In this document: in pieces, positions 32,845-40,467 of the stretch
Position numbering within the stretch: position 1 is the first letter of the stretch
Layout of the letters: each line of letters begins with the position of its first letter
Assembly: GCA_045590215.1 (NCBI GenBank)
Contig: JAZNQO010000026.1
Coordinates: 1-64,000 of the forward strand
Source: RUG563 sp045590215
GTDB taxonomy: Bacteria; Bacillota; Clostridia; Christensenellales; Aristaeellaceae
Direction of reading: 5' to 3'
Length of the DNA stretch: 64,000 nt
The notes under the pieces: model-generated
Seen by the model: the letters and a program-made list of their open reading frames with translations, nothing else
The model's database searches: none
Told to the model about the DNA's origin: nothing
Made by a program: the position numbers and the translations under genes

Positions 32845-34329
32845 ATGGCACAGATATCCATTCAAAATTTAACCTTCTCTTATGAAGGTTCTCCTGATAT
32901 TGTTTTCGATCAGGCATCCGTGGTGTTGGATTCCGATTGGAAACTGGGCTTGATCGGCAGAAACGGACGCGGCAAAACAACGCTTATGAAAATTCTGTCC
33001 GGCCAGTTGCCATCATACGGAGCCATCCATACGACAGTAAAATTTCGTTATTTTCCTTTTCAAGTTAAAGATTCTGCCCTCTCCCCTATGGAAATTGCTG
33101 AAGATTTCCGTTCTGACGGCGAAACATGGCAGTTTCTTCGGGAAGCCAATTTGCTGAAATTATCCGATGAAACGCTGTTTACGCCTTATCGGCTGCTGTC
33201 TGGCGGCGAGCAGATTAAAGTGTTGTTAGCCCTTCTTTTCTCCAATGATGATTTGTTCCTCTTGATTGATGAACCCACCGACCATCTGGACAAAGAAAGC
33301 AGACAGATTGTAGCATCTTATCTGAACAAGAAAAAAGGTTTTATTCTGGTATCTCATGATCGTCATTTTCTGGATCAGTGCATTGACCATGTGCTGTCCA
33401 TCAATAAATGCGGCTTGGAGCTGCAAAAAGGCAATTATTCGTCTTGGGCGAAAAACAAAGAGCGGCAGGATCAATTTGAACGGGATAAAAACGAGAAACT
33501 GAAAAAAGAAATCGGCCATTTGAAAGATGCTGCAAGGAGAGCCAGCAAATGGGCAGACAATGCCGAAAGCAAGAAATTCGGTTCATCGCCGGACAGCCAT
33601 GAACGCATGAAAAACGCTCGTGCCTATTTTGGCGATAAATCACGCCGGATGCAGCAGCAGCGAAAAAATATGGAGTTTCGCATGGATAAGGCCATTGATG
33701 AAAAGCAAGGGCTTTTAAGAAACATTGATTACAGCGAAGATTTGAAGCTGCATCCCCTGTTTCAGAATAAGGGCGCAGTGGCAACGCTGAAAGATGTATG
33801 CGTGGCCTTTGATGAAAAACAGGTGCTTCGGGACTTTAATCTGCAGGTGATGCCGGGTGAAATCGTTGCCCTGAACGGAGCCAATGGATGCGGAAAGTCC
33901 ACGGTCATTCGCCTTTTGAACGGCGAAATACAGCCGGAAAGCGGCATGGTTCATTTGCAGAGCGGATGTAAAATCTCGTATGTGCCCCAGAAGGTTCATC
34001 TTTCCGGCAGAATGGATGCTTTTGTGCAGATGGCCAGCATTGATGAAACGCTGTTCAAAACCATTCTGCGAAAGCTGAATTTTGACAGAGCACACTTTGA
34101 GCACAATCTGGAAGAATTGAGCGTCGGTCAGCAAAAGAAAATCATGCTGGCCATGAGCCTTTGCCAGTCCGCACATCTGTATTTATGGGATGAACCCATG
34201 AATTATATTGACGTGCTGTCCAGAATTCAATTGGAAAACCTATTGACGGAATATCATCCCACGATGATTCTGGTGGAGCATGATGCTGCGTTCATTGAAA
34301 AGGTGGCCACACGGATTATTTCCATGTAA
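32845..34329 (+). CDS. ABC-F ribosomal protection protein, Lsa-like
   Basis: Cytoplasmic ATPase of 494 residues with two ABC domains and no membrane segments. Domain 1 has Walker A GRNGRGKT (38-45), signature LSGGEQ and IDEPTDHLD; domain 2 has GANGCGKS, signature SVGQQKK and WDEPMNYIDV. A Lys/Arg-rich linker (about 205-295) is the antibiotic-resistance determinant loop that reaches into the ribosome. LGLIGRNGRGKTTL and the C-terminal PTMILVEHDAAFIEKV resemble the Lsa/Vga resistance class (lincosamides, streptogramins A, pleuromutilins) more than EttA-type housekeeping factors. GGAGG lies 6-7 nt before the ATG. Confidence 0.86.
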   Translation: MAQISIQNLTFSYEGSPDIVFDQASVVLDSDWKLGLIGRNGRGKTTLMKILSGQLPSYGAIHTTVKFRYFPFQVKDSALSPMEIAEDFRSDGETWQFLREANLLKLSDETLFTPYRLLSGGEQIKVLLALLFSNDDLFLLIDEPTDHLDKESRQIVASYLNKKKGFILVSHDRHFLDQCIDHVLSINKCGLELQKGNYSSWAKNKERQDQFERDKNEKLKKEIGHLKDAARRASKWADNAESKKFGSSPDSHERMKNARAYFGDKSRRMQQQRKNMEFRMDKAIDEKQGLLRNIDYSEDLKLHPLFQNKGAVATLKDVCVAFDEKQVLRDFNLQVMPGEIVALNGANGCGKSTVIRLLNGEIQPESGMVHLQSGCKISYVPQKVHLSGRMDAFVQMASIDETLFKTILRKLNFDRAHFEHNLEELSVGQQKKIMLAMSLCQSAHLYLWDEPMNYIDVLSRIQLENLLTEYHPTMILVEHDAAFIEKVATRIISM

Positions 34330-34336
34330 ATTTATG

Positions 34337-34365
34337 TTTACGAAAAAAGCAAATTGCGCTATAAT
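34337..34365 (+). promoter_or_regulatory. Promoter of the nucleotidyltransferase gene
   Basis: TTTACG, 17-nt spacer, TATAAT, 40 nt before the chosen start. Confidence 0.75.
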
Positions 34366-34405
34366 AGCCGGGTATGAAGAAGAACAAAAAATGGAGGATG
34401 CTTTG

Positions 34406-35323
34406 ATGAATAAAACACAGCTTATTATCATGGCGGCAGGTCTGGGCAGCCGTTTCGGTGGATTGAAGCAGATGGCTCCCGTGGACAAGGAAGGCCATAT
34501 TATCATTGACTATTCCATCTTTGATGCGGTAAGGGCAGGGTTTGATGAAATCATCATCATTGTGAAGCCGGAAAACGAGCAATTGTTTAGGGAAACCATT
34601 GCAGACCGTATCGGCGATAAAGCGAAGATCATCTTTGTGCATCAGACGCCCGATGTGCTGCCGGAAGGCTTTTCCATTCCCGAAGGCCGTGTGAAGCCCT
34701 GGGGTACGGCGCACGCCGTTTTGTGTGCCAAGGATAAAGTGGATGCACCTTTCTGCGTCATCAATGCAGATGATTTCTACGGTGCAGAAGCTTTTGAAAA
34801 AATGCACGATTTCCTTGCCAATATTCATGATGATTCCCAGCTTGCCATGGTTGGCTATCTCATCCGCAATACGCTGACAGAAAACGGCTCTGTTTCCCGT
34901 GGCGTATGCGAAACGGATGAAAAGGGTGAATATATGACCGCCATCACGGAACGCACCACCATCATTATGCAGGGCGACGGCGCAGCCTATACGGAAGATG
35001 GCGGTGAAAGCTACACATTCCTCCCCGGCGATACGGCTGTTTCCATGAACTGCTGGGGCTTCCCTGCCTCCGTCATGCAGGAATTTATGAACCGCTTTGC
35101 CCCCTTCCTTTCGGAAAATTTGCCCAAGAATCCCATGAAATGCGAATATTTCCTGCCGCTCATTCCCGATCAACTGTCCAAAGAAGGTAAGGCTAAAGTT
35201 CGTCTCTTGAAAACGAACGAGAAATGGTATGGCATCACCTATTCTGCGGATTTGCCCGATGTGCAGAACGCCATTGAAGAAATGAAGAAAAATGGCAAAT
35301 ATCCCCGTGAATTATGGAAATAA
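34406..35323 (+). CDS. Sugar-phosphate nucleotidyltransferase-like protein
   Basis: Protein of 305 residues with the GT-A-like nucleotidyltransferase fold. The N-terminal nucleotide-binding signature is IIMAAGLGSRFGGLKQM (residues 6-22), and CVINADDFYGAEAF holds the metal-binding Asp pair; WGTAHAVLCA is typical of NDP-sugar pyrophosphorylases. The start at 34406 is chosen for its GGAGG 8 nt upstream; an upstream reading frame from 34280 would cross the promoter. The neighbouring GH94 enzyme makes sugar 1-phosphates, a plausible substrate source, but the NTP and sugar cannot be told. Confidence 0.85.
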   Translation: MNKTQLIIMAAGLGSRFGGLKQMAPVDKEGHIIIDYSIFDAVRAGFDEIIIIVKPENEQLFRETIADRIGDKAKIIFVHQTPDVLPEGFSIPEGRVKPWGTAHAVLCAKDKVDAPFCVINADDFYGAEAFEKMHDFLANIHDDSQLAMVGYLIRNTLTENGSVSRGVCETDEKGEYMTAITERTTIIMQGDGAAYTEDGGESYTFLPGDTAVSMNCWGFPASVMQEFMNRFAPFLSENLPKNPMKCEYFLPLIPDQLSKEGKAKVRLLKTNEKWYGITYSADLPDVQNAIEEMKKNGKYPRELWK

Positions 35324-35395
35324 ACCCAAAATGAATGCTATATAACGTATTTTTTGACAGAAATTCGCTTTTCTGTGCCAAAGAAAAAGGAGCAC

Positions 35396-35424
35396 TTGAA
35401 AGAAAAGGAAAACTATGGTATCAT
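35396..35424 (+). promoter_or_regulatory. Promoter of the GH94 gene
   Basis: TTGAAA, 17-nt spacer ending TGG, TATCAT (extended -10), about 62 nt before the start codon. Confidence 0.68.
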
Positions 35425-35486
35425 GTAAAAGATCGGAAGAGAGCGTTTTTTGCGTATCTTTTCAACAAAAATGAGGAGGATTAGCA

Positions 35487-37874
35487 ATGCAATACGGCTA
35501 TTTTGATGACGCAAAACGGGAATATGTCATCACCAATCCCAATACGCCCTCCGCTTGGGCCAACTATCTTGGTTCCCCCGATTACGGTGCCATCATTACC
35601 GTGAATGCCGGTGGCTACAGCTTCGTGAAATCCGGTGCAGCCGGCCGCATTCTGCGTTACGTATTTAACCAATTTGACGAACCCGGCCGTTATATCTATC
35701 TTCGGGATGAAGATAACGGCGATTTCTGGTCTGCTTCCTGGCGTCCTGTGGCCAAGCCTCTGGATCAGTATCAGACGGAATGCCATCATGGCACTTCCTA
35801 TACCGAATTTGTGAGCACCTATGCCGGCATCGAAAGCAAGGCTCTTTACTATGTTCCCATGGATGCCACTCACGAAGTATGGCGTGTCACACTGGAAAAC
35901 AAATCCGATAAAGAACGCACCATCAGTGCTTTCGGCTATTGCGAATTCACCTGCGAATCCTTCTATACCCAGGATCAGGTCAATTTACAGTACACCCAGT
36001 TCATCACACGCACCGAGCTTTGCAATGATTTCATTTTGCAGCACATCAACGAAAACTGCCATGTCAATCCCGACGGCACCAATGGTTCCGAACGCTTCTT
36101 CGGCGTGGCCGGTGCACCTGTTGTGAGTGCTACGGGCAGCCGTGAAAACTTCCTTGGCCGCAATCGCTTCACCAATCCCCAGGCTGTGGTGGACGGCAAG
36201 TGCAACGGCACGATGAACTATAACAGCAATCCCTGCGGTGCTCTGCAGGTGAAAGTGACCTTGAAGCCTGGCGAAAAGAAGAGCTTTGCCTTCATGCTGG
36301 GCCAGAAGAACCAGTTCCAGGCTCGTGAAATTCTGGACAGCTATAAGAATGTGGAAGAAACCGTTAATGCCGAATTGAAAGAGCTGATTGCTTACTGGCA
36401 TGGCGAACTGGATAACCTGAAGATCAACACCCCCGATCCTCGGTTCAATTCCATGGTGAATACCTGGAATGCTTTCCAGTGCTTCACCACCTTCGTGTGG
36501 AGCCGTGCCGCTTCCCTGATTTACTGCGGCGAGCGCAACGGCTATGGCTATCGTGATACCGTGCAGGACATTCAGGGCATCATTCATCTGGATCCTGAAA
36601 TGGCTCGCAAGCAGATTAATTTCATGCTTTCTGCGCAGGTGCATCACGGCGGCGGCCTGCCCCTTGTGAAATTCAACCACAACGCCGGCCACGAAAACAC
36701 CCCCGAAGATGAATCCTATGTCCGTGAAACGGGCCATCCCCACTATCGTGCCGATGACGCCATGTGGCTTTTCCCCACGGTGTATAAGTACATCGCCGAA
36801 ACCGGCAATCTGGCTTACTTGGACGAAGTGATCCCCTTCGCCAACAAGGACGAAGGCACGGTGCGTGAGCATCTCAAGCGTGCTATCGACTTCACCATGA
36901 ACCATCTGGGCCCCCATGGCATGCCTGCCGGCCTCCATGCCGATTGGAACGACTGCCTCCGCCTTGGTGCCACCGGCGAAAGCACCTTCGTCGCCTTCCA
37001 GTTCTATTATGCGCTGCAAATCATGCAGGAATTCTGCAAGGACGAGCCTGAATATGTGGCTTACCTCAAGGATATCGCTGCCAAGCTTATCAAGACGCTG
37101 AATGATGAATGTTTTGAAGATGACCGTTTCATCCGCGGCTTCACAGAAAAGGGTGCCATCATTGGCAGCAAGAAGGATAAGGAAGCCTCCATGTGGCTCA
37201 ATCCCCAGTCCTGGGCCATCATCAGCGGTGCCGCCACCAAGGAACAGGCTGATGTGATTATGGATACCGCCAATGAACTGCTCAACACCCCCTACGGCGT
37301 GCAGGTGATGTATCCCCCCTACCGCAAGGAAGCCTTTGACGGTGCTTTGATGCTGCTGTTCAACCCCGGTACCAAAGAAAACGGCGGTATCTTCTGCCAG
37401 ATTCAGGGCTGGGCCATTCTGGCTGAAGCTCTGCGCGGCAAGGGCGGCCGTGCATTCCAGTACTTTGCCGAATCCAGCCCTGCCTCCTTCAATGATAATG
37501 CTGACCTGCGTGTGATCGAACCCTACGTCCATGGCCAGTTTATCGAAGGCAAGGACAGCCCCTATGCCGGCCGTGGCCATGTGCATTGGCTGACGGGCAC
37601 TGCCACTACGGTGATGGTTGGCTGTGTGGAAGGCATCTTGGGTCTGCGTCCCACCACTGAAGGCATCGTCATTTCTCCCTCCTTCCCTGCCGAATGGGAT
37701 GGCTTCACAATGGAAAAGGTATTCCGTGGCAAGAAGCTGAATATCACTGTGGATAACAGTGCCCATAAGGAAGGCAATCCCGAAAAGTACATCTTCAACG
37801 GCGTTGAACGTGCTGCCGGGCTTATCAAGGCGGAAGAACTTCTGGATGTCAACGAAATCACCGTTATCATGTAA
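35487..37874 (+). CDS. GH94 phosphorylase, cellobiose phosphorylase-like
   Basis: Cytoplasmic enzyme of 795 residues that splits a beta-glucoside with phosphate to give sugar 1-phosphate. N-terminal beta-sandwich domain, linker helices, then an (alpha/alpha)6 barrel. The general acid is Asp489 in GLHADWNDCL, the same place as in known cellobiose phosphorylases. Other family segments: GYRDTVQDIQGIIHL and HHGGGLPLVKFNHNAG. AGGAGGAT precedes the ATG. There is no signal peptide. Codon use looks strongly biased, as in well-expressed genes. Cellobiose is the best guess; laminaribiose or cellodextrin specificity is not excluded. Confidence 0.9.
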   Translation: MQYGYFDDAKREYVITNPNTPSAWANYLGSPDYGAIITVNAGGYSFVKSGAAGRILRYVFNQFDEPGRYIYLRDEDNGDFWSASWRPVAKPLDQYQTECHHGTSYTEFVSTYAGIESKALYYVPMDATHEVWRVTLENKSDKERTISAFGYCEFTCESFYTQDQVNLQYTQFITRTELCNDFILQHINENCHVNPDGTNGSERFFGVAGAPVVSATGSRENFLGRNRFTNPQAVVDGKCNGTMNYNSNPCGALQVKVTLKPGEKKSFAFMLGQKNQFQAREILDSYKNVEETVNAELKELIAYWHGELDNLKINTPDPRFNSMVNTWNAFQCFTTFVWSRAASLIYCGERNGYGYRDTVQDIQGIIHLDPEMARKQINFMLSAQVHHGGGLPLVKFNHNAGHENTPEDESYVRETGHPHYRADDAMWLFPTVYKYIAETGNLAYLDEVIPFANKDEGTVREHLKRAIDFTMNHLGPHGMPAGLHADWNDCLRLGATGESTFVAFQFYYALQIMQEFCKDEPEYVAYLKDIAAKLIKTLNDECFEDDRFIRGFTEKGAIIGSKKDKEASMWLNPQSWAIISGAATKEQADVIMDTANELLNTPYGVQVMYPPYRKEAFDGALMLLFNPGTKENGGIFCQIQGWAILAEALRGKGGRAFQYFAESSPASFNDNADLRVIEPYVHGQFIEGKDSPYAGRGHVHWLTGTATTVMVGCVEGILGLRPTTEGIVISPSFPAEWDGFTMEKVFRGKKLNITVDNSAHKEGNPEKYIFNGVERAAGLIKAEELLDVNEITVIM

Positions 37875-37885
37875 ATCTTACAATC

Positions 37886-37918
37886 AAAAAGCTGCTCCAA
37901 TTTCGGGGCAGCTTTTTT
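37886..37918 (+). terminator. Terminator of the GH94 gene
   Basis: Stem AAAAAGCTGCTCC/GGGGCAGCTTTTTTT with loop AATTTC; long T tract on plus, shorter on minus. Confidence 0.92.
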
Positions 37919-37984
37919 TGTGGTTGCTATGATGCGAACTATATTATTTTGAAAAAAAGAGATTTTCCGGTAGCAAAATCATGT

Positions 37985-38884
37985 TCATCTTTTTACTTTC
38001 TTAAAGTTGCCGTAGGTTTCGGCGATGGTACTGGAATAGGCAAAGGTGTCATCGTATTTTTTCAGGATATTCTGAAAATCAATGATCTGATGCCTGTTTA
38101 CAACGCAAAGCAGCACGCTCTTTTCGCCGCTGGAAAAGCCGCCGACGGCATTAATTTTCGTGCAGCCGTGTTTCAGCACACGATAGATTTCTTCTTTCAG
38201 TTCTTCGGCGTGCGAGGTGATGATGGTAAACTCGCTGGCTGTTTTGGAACCGCGGATGATGTAGCTACCCATAAAACTGGAAAGGAAGCAGTACAGAACG
38301 CAAAGGCATACAGGCTTGTAATTGAAAACCAATTCACCGGCTGCGTCTGTTTCGGCATAAACGAAGAAGGAAACAACAGCAACAACGGCATTCAGCGCAA
38401 ATGTGACCCAAAAGAAATTGAGCTCCGGCTTTTTCTTGCTGATATATTTGGATACGATATCTGTACCGCCGGTGGAGCATTGCAGACGGAAGCAAAGCCC
38501 ATATACCACACCGCCAATTACGCCGCTCAAAATAACGGGATAGATGGTATCGTGGCCGTCGGTCACATACTGGAATTTTTCCAGCCCCAGCTTTTGCAGA
38601 TACAAGAACACCAGCGAATAAGTAACGCAGAAGCACAACGAACCCAAAGCGAATTTTTTCTCAATACAGATAAAGGCAAAAATACATAAGGGAATATTAA
38701 TCAGCAGCGACATATAGCCGATGCTGAACCCTGTTTTATATTGCACCATGGTGGCAATACCGTTGAGCCCGGCCGGCGCAAATCCGTTCCTGACCACAAA
38801 CAGCTGGTAATTGAACGCAAGCAAGACTGCCAGAGCAGCAATTTCAGCATAGGTGATGAACACCTTCCAATGTGCTTTCTTCAT
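37985..38884 (-). CDS. YitT family membrane protein (DUF161 plus DUF2179)
   Basis: Protein of 299 residues with about five to six N-terminal membrane helices (about 10-205) and a soluble C-terminal DUF2179-like domain (about 215-295, with EEIYRVLKHGCTKINAVGG). Function unknown in general. The start at 38884 is preferred over 38893 because of its distance from AAAGGA. The family segment GFAPAGLNGIATMVQYKTG is near the N-terminus. A lone gene between terminators. Confidence 0.88.
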   Translation of the reverse strand: MKKAHWKVFITYAEIAALAVLLAFNYQLFVVRNGFAPAGLNGIATMVQYKTGFSIGYMSLLINIPLCIFAFICIEKKFALGSLCFCVTYSLVFLYLQKLGLEKFQYVTDGHDTIYPVILSGVIGGVVYGLCFRLQCSTGGTDIVSKYISKKKPELNFFWVTFALNAVVAVVSFFVYAETDAAGELVFNYKPVCLCVLYCFLSSFMGSYIIRGSKTASEFTIITSHAEELKEEIYRVLKHGCTKINAVGGFSSGEKSVLLCVVNRHQIIDFQNILKKYDDTFAYSSTIAETYGNFKKVKR

Positions 38885-38997
38885 TGTTTTCATTTCCTTT
38901 GCCAGTTTTCTATATTATAGCAAATTATCATTCAATATTCAATGAACGACTATGTGAACATTTAAAATATTTTCATTCGCTAAAAAAGGATCAAATT

Positions 38998-39023
38998 GAA
39001 AAAGCAAGTCTTTCGACTTGCTT
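38998..39023 (-). terminator. Terminator of tRNA-Leu
   Basis: Nine-bp stem AAGCAAGTC/GACTTGCTT with GAAA tetraloop, followed by T residues on the minus strand, 6 nt after the tRNA end. Confidence 0.85.
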
Positions 39024-39028
39024 TATTC

Positions 39029-39115
39029 TGGTGCCGGTGGTGGGACTCGAACCCACACGTCATCGCTGACAACGGATTTTGAGTCCGCCTCGTCTGCCAA
39101 TTCCAACACACCGGC
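39029..39115 (-). tRNA. tRNA-Leu (anticodon CAA)
   Basis: 87 nt including an encoded CCA; class II tRNA with a long variable arm. Acceptor GCCGGTG/CACCGGC, anticodon stem CGGA/TCCG with loop CTCAAAA, T loop GTTCGAGTC. It reads UUG. Confidence 0.97.
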
Positions 39116-39128
39116 TCAACCAAAAGAT

Positions 39129-39157
39129 ATTATATCGAATTTTATCTTTCCTGTCAA
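39129..39157 (-). promoter_or_regulatory. Promoter of tRNA-Leu
   Basis: Minus strand perfect TTGACA, 17-nt spacer, perfect TATAAT. Confidence 0.92.
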
Positions 39158-39205
39158 TATCCATCGATGAATTTCTCGCAACAAATATCTCAAATAATGA
39201 AAATA

Positions 39206-39219
39206 TGAGAACGTTTGCA
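39206..39219. promoter_or_regulatory. Possible distal LacI-family operator
   Basis: TGAGAACGTTTGCA, a weaker copy of the proximal operator with the same AACGTT core; its centre is 140 bp upstream of the proximal site's centre. Confidence 0.45.
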
Positions 39220-39311
39220 CGGCGATAGGAATAAATATGTTACATAATTATGAATATATCGTTAAAATTTAATTGGCAGACAGAAATTTCTTAAATATTG
39301 CAAAAAATGTA

Positions 39312-39340
39312 TTGACAATTATCAAATACAGATTTATGAT
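39312..39340 (+). promoter_or_regulatory. Promoter of the LacI-family regulator gene
   Basis: Perfect TTGACA, 17-nt spacer, TATGAT, followed at once by the operator-like palindrome at 39345-39360. Confidence 0.82.
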
Positions 39341-39344
39341 GTAA

Positions 39345-39360
39345 TTGCAAACGTTTACAA
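39345..39360. promoter_or_regulatory. LacI-family operator at the transcription start
   Basis: TTGCAAACGTTTACAA: 8-bp arms with one mismatch around a central CG, typical of LacI/GalR operators. It covers the expected start site, so autorepression is likely. Confidence 0.75.
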
Positions 39361-39393
39361 TGCGACACGATCAGATGTTGGGTGGTGATGTAA

Positions 39394-40374
39394 ATGGTAA
39401 CATTGAAGGACATTGCCGGTTTATGCAATGTTTCGATTGCAACGGTTTCTCGTGCCCTCAATAATCCCAATGCAATCAATAATGAAACGGCAAAGCGTAT
39501 TCGCCGGACGGCTCAGAAAATGGGCTATTTGCCGAACGCTGCGGCAAGAATGTTGAAAACAAATCGTTCCTATAATATCGGCATCCTATATGAAGACGAG
39601 ATTCATCATGAATACTTTTCCCTGCTGATTGATAAAATCCGCACAGCGGCAGAATGGAAGGGCTATGACATCACTTTCCTTCGCAAATCCAATGCAGCGG
39701 ATTACTATGAGCATGCCAAATATCGTGGATTGGACGGCGTGATCATCTTGCAGGCGGCGTTCCACTCCCCCGGCGTGATGCAGCTGGCCAGCAGTGATTT
39801 GCCCTGCGTTGCCATTGATTATAACTATGATTGCTGCTCCTGTGTTTTGTCTGACAATCAAAACAGCATGCAGCAGCTGGTTCAGTATGCCTATAATAAA
39901 GGCCATCAGAAGATTGCTTTCGTGCATGGCCAATCTGACGGCTTTGTGACGGTGCAGCGGCTGAACGGCTTTTATCGGGCTTGTGCTGCCCTTGGGCTGA
40001 CGGTGCCGCCGGAATATGTGATTGAAGCAGCTTATCATGATCCTATCTCCGTATCGGAAGCTACAAAGAAGCTGCTTGCCTTGGCGGATAGGCCAACTTG
40101 CGTTCTCTATCCTGATGATTATTCCTGCCTTGGTGCCTTATCCCGGCTTGAGAAATGCGGTTTTTCGGTGCCGGGTGATTTGAGCATAGCGGGCTATGAT
40201 GGTATTATGCTTTCCACAGTTCTGCGGCCAAAGCTTACCACCTATCGGCAAGATGTTCAAAAAATGGGCGAAGCAGCCGTTGAGCTTCTCACAAAGACAA
40301 TTGAAAACGGCGGCAAGGATGAAATTATTCATCGGATTGTGCCGGGTGAGCTCCAGCCCGGCGGAACGCTGTAA
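39394..40374 (+). CDS. LacI family transcriptional regulator
   Basis: Protein of 326 residues. The N-terminal helix-turn-helix and hinge are TLKDIAGLCNVSIATVSRAL and RRTAQKMGYLPNAAARML (residues 3-57); the rest is a periplasmic-binding-protein-like sensor domain with DGVIILQAAF and SIAGYDGIML. The ligand is probably a sugar. It sits 93 nt upstream of the alpha-xylosidase gene in the same direction and is the likely local regulator of it. The start fits GGGTGGTG a few nucleotides upstream. Confidence 0.94.
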   Translation: MVTLKDIAGLCNVSIATVSRALNNPNAINNETAKRIRRTAQKMGYLPNAAARMLKTNRSYNIGILYEDEIHHEYFSLLIDKIRTAAEWKGYDITFLRKSNAADYYEHAKYRGLDGVIILQAAFHSPGVMQLASSDLPCVAIDYNYDCCSCVLSDNQNSMQQLVQYAYNKGHQKIAFVHGQSDGFVTVQRLNGFYRACAALGLTVPPEYVIEAAYHDPISVSEATKKLLALADRPTCVLYPDDYSCLGALSRLEKCGFSVPGDLSIAGYDGIMLSTVLRPKLTTYRQDVQKMGEAAVELLTKTIENGGKDEIIHRIVPGELQPGGTL

Positions 40375-40401
40375 TTCCTTTCCCTTCTTATTATGCGCCT
40401 T

Positions 40402-40419
40402 ATTTGTCTAAGGACAAAT
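40402..40419. promoter_or_regulatory. Palindrome over the alpha-xylosidase promoter
   Basis: ATTTGTC-TAAG-GACAAAT, perfect 7-bp arms, overlapping the -35 box. It differs from the AACGTT-core LacI operator, so another regulator may bind here. Confidence 0.55.
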
Positions 40420-40432
40420 TTGGATATATCAT
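40404..40432 (+). promoter_or_regulatory. Promoter of the alpha-xylosidase gene
   Basis: TTGTCT, 17-nt spacer, TATCAT, 36 nt before the start codon. Confidence 0.6.
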
Positions 40433-40467
40433 TCTTCTCAAAATAAGAGAATAAAGGAGAACGAGTC

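Noticed and set aside
35354..35380. Promoter from the perfect TTGACA at 35354
   Set aside because: No -10 hexamer at 16-18 nt; the promoter at 35396-35424 fits better.
35985..37766. Antisense frame of 593 codons opposite the GH94 gene
   Set aside because: A shadow frame created by biased codon use of the sense gene; no motif, no start site.
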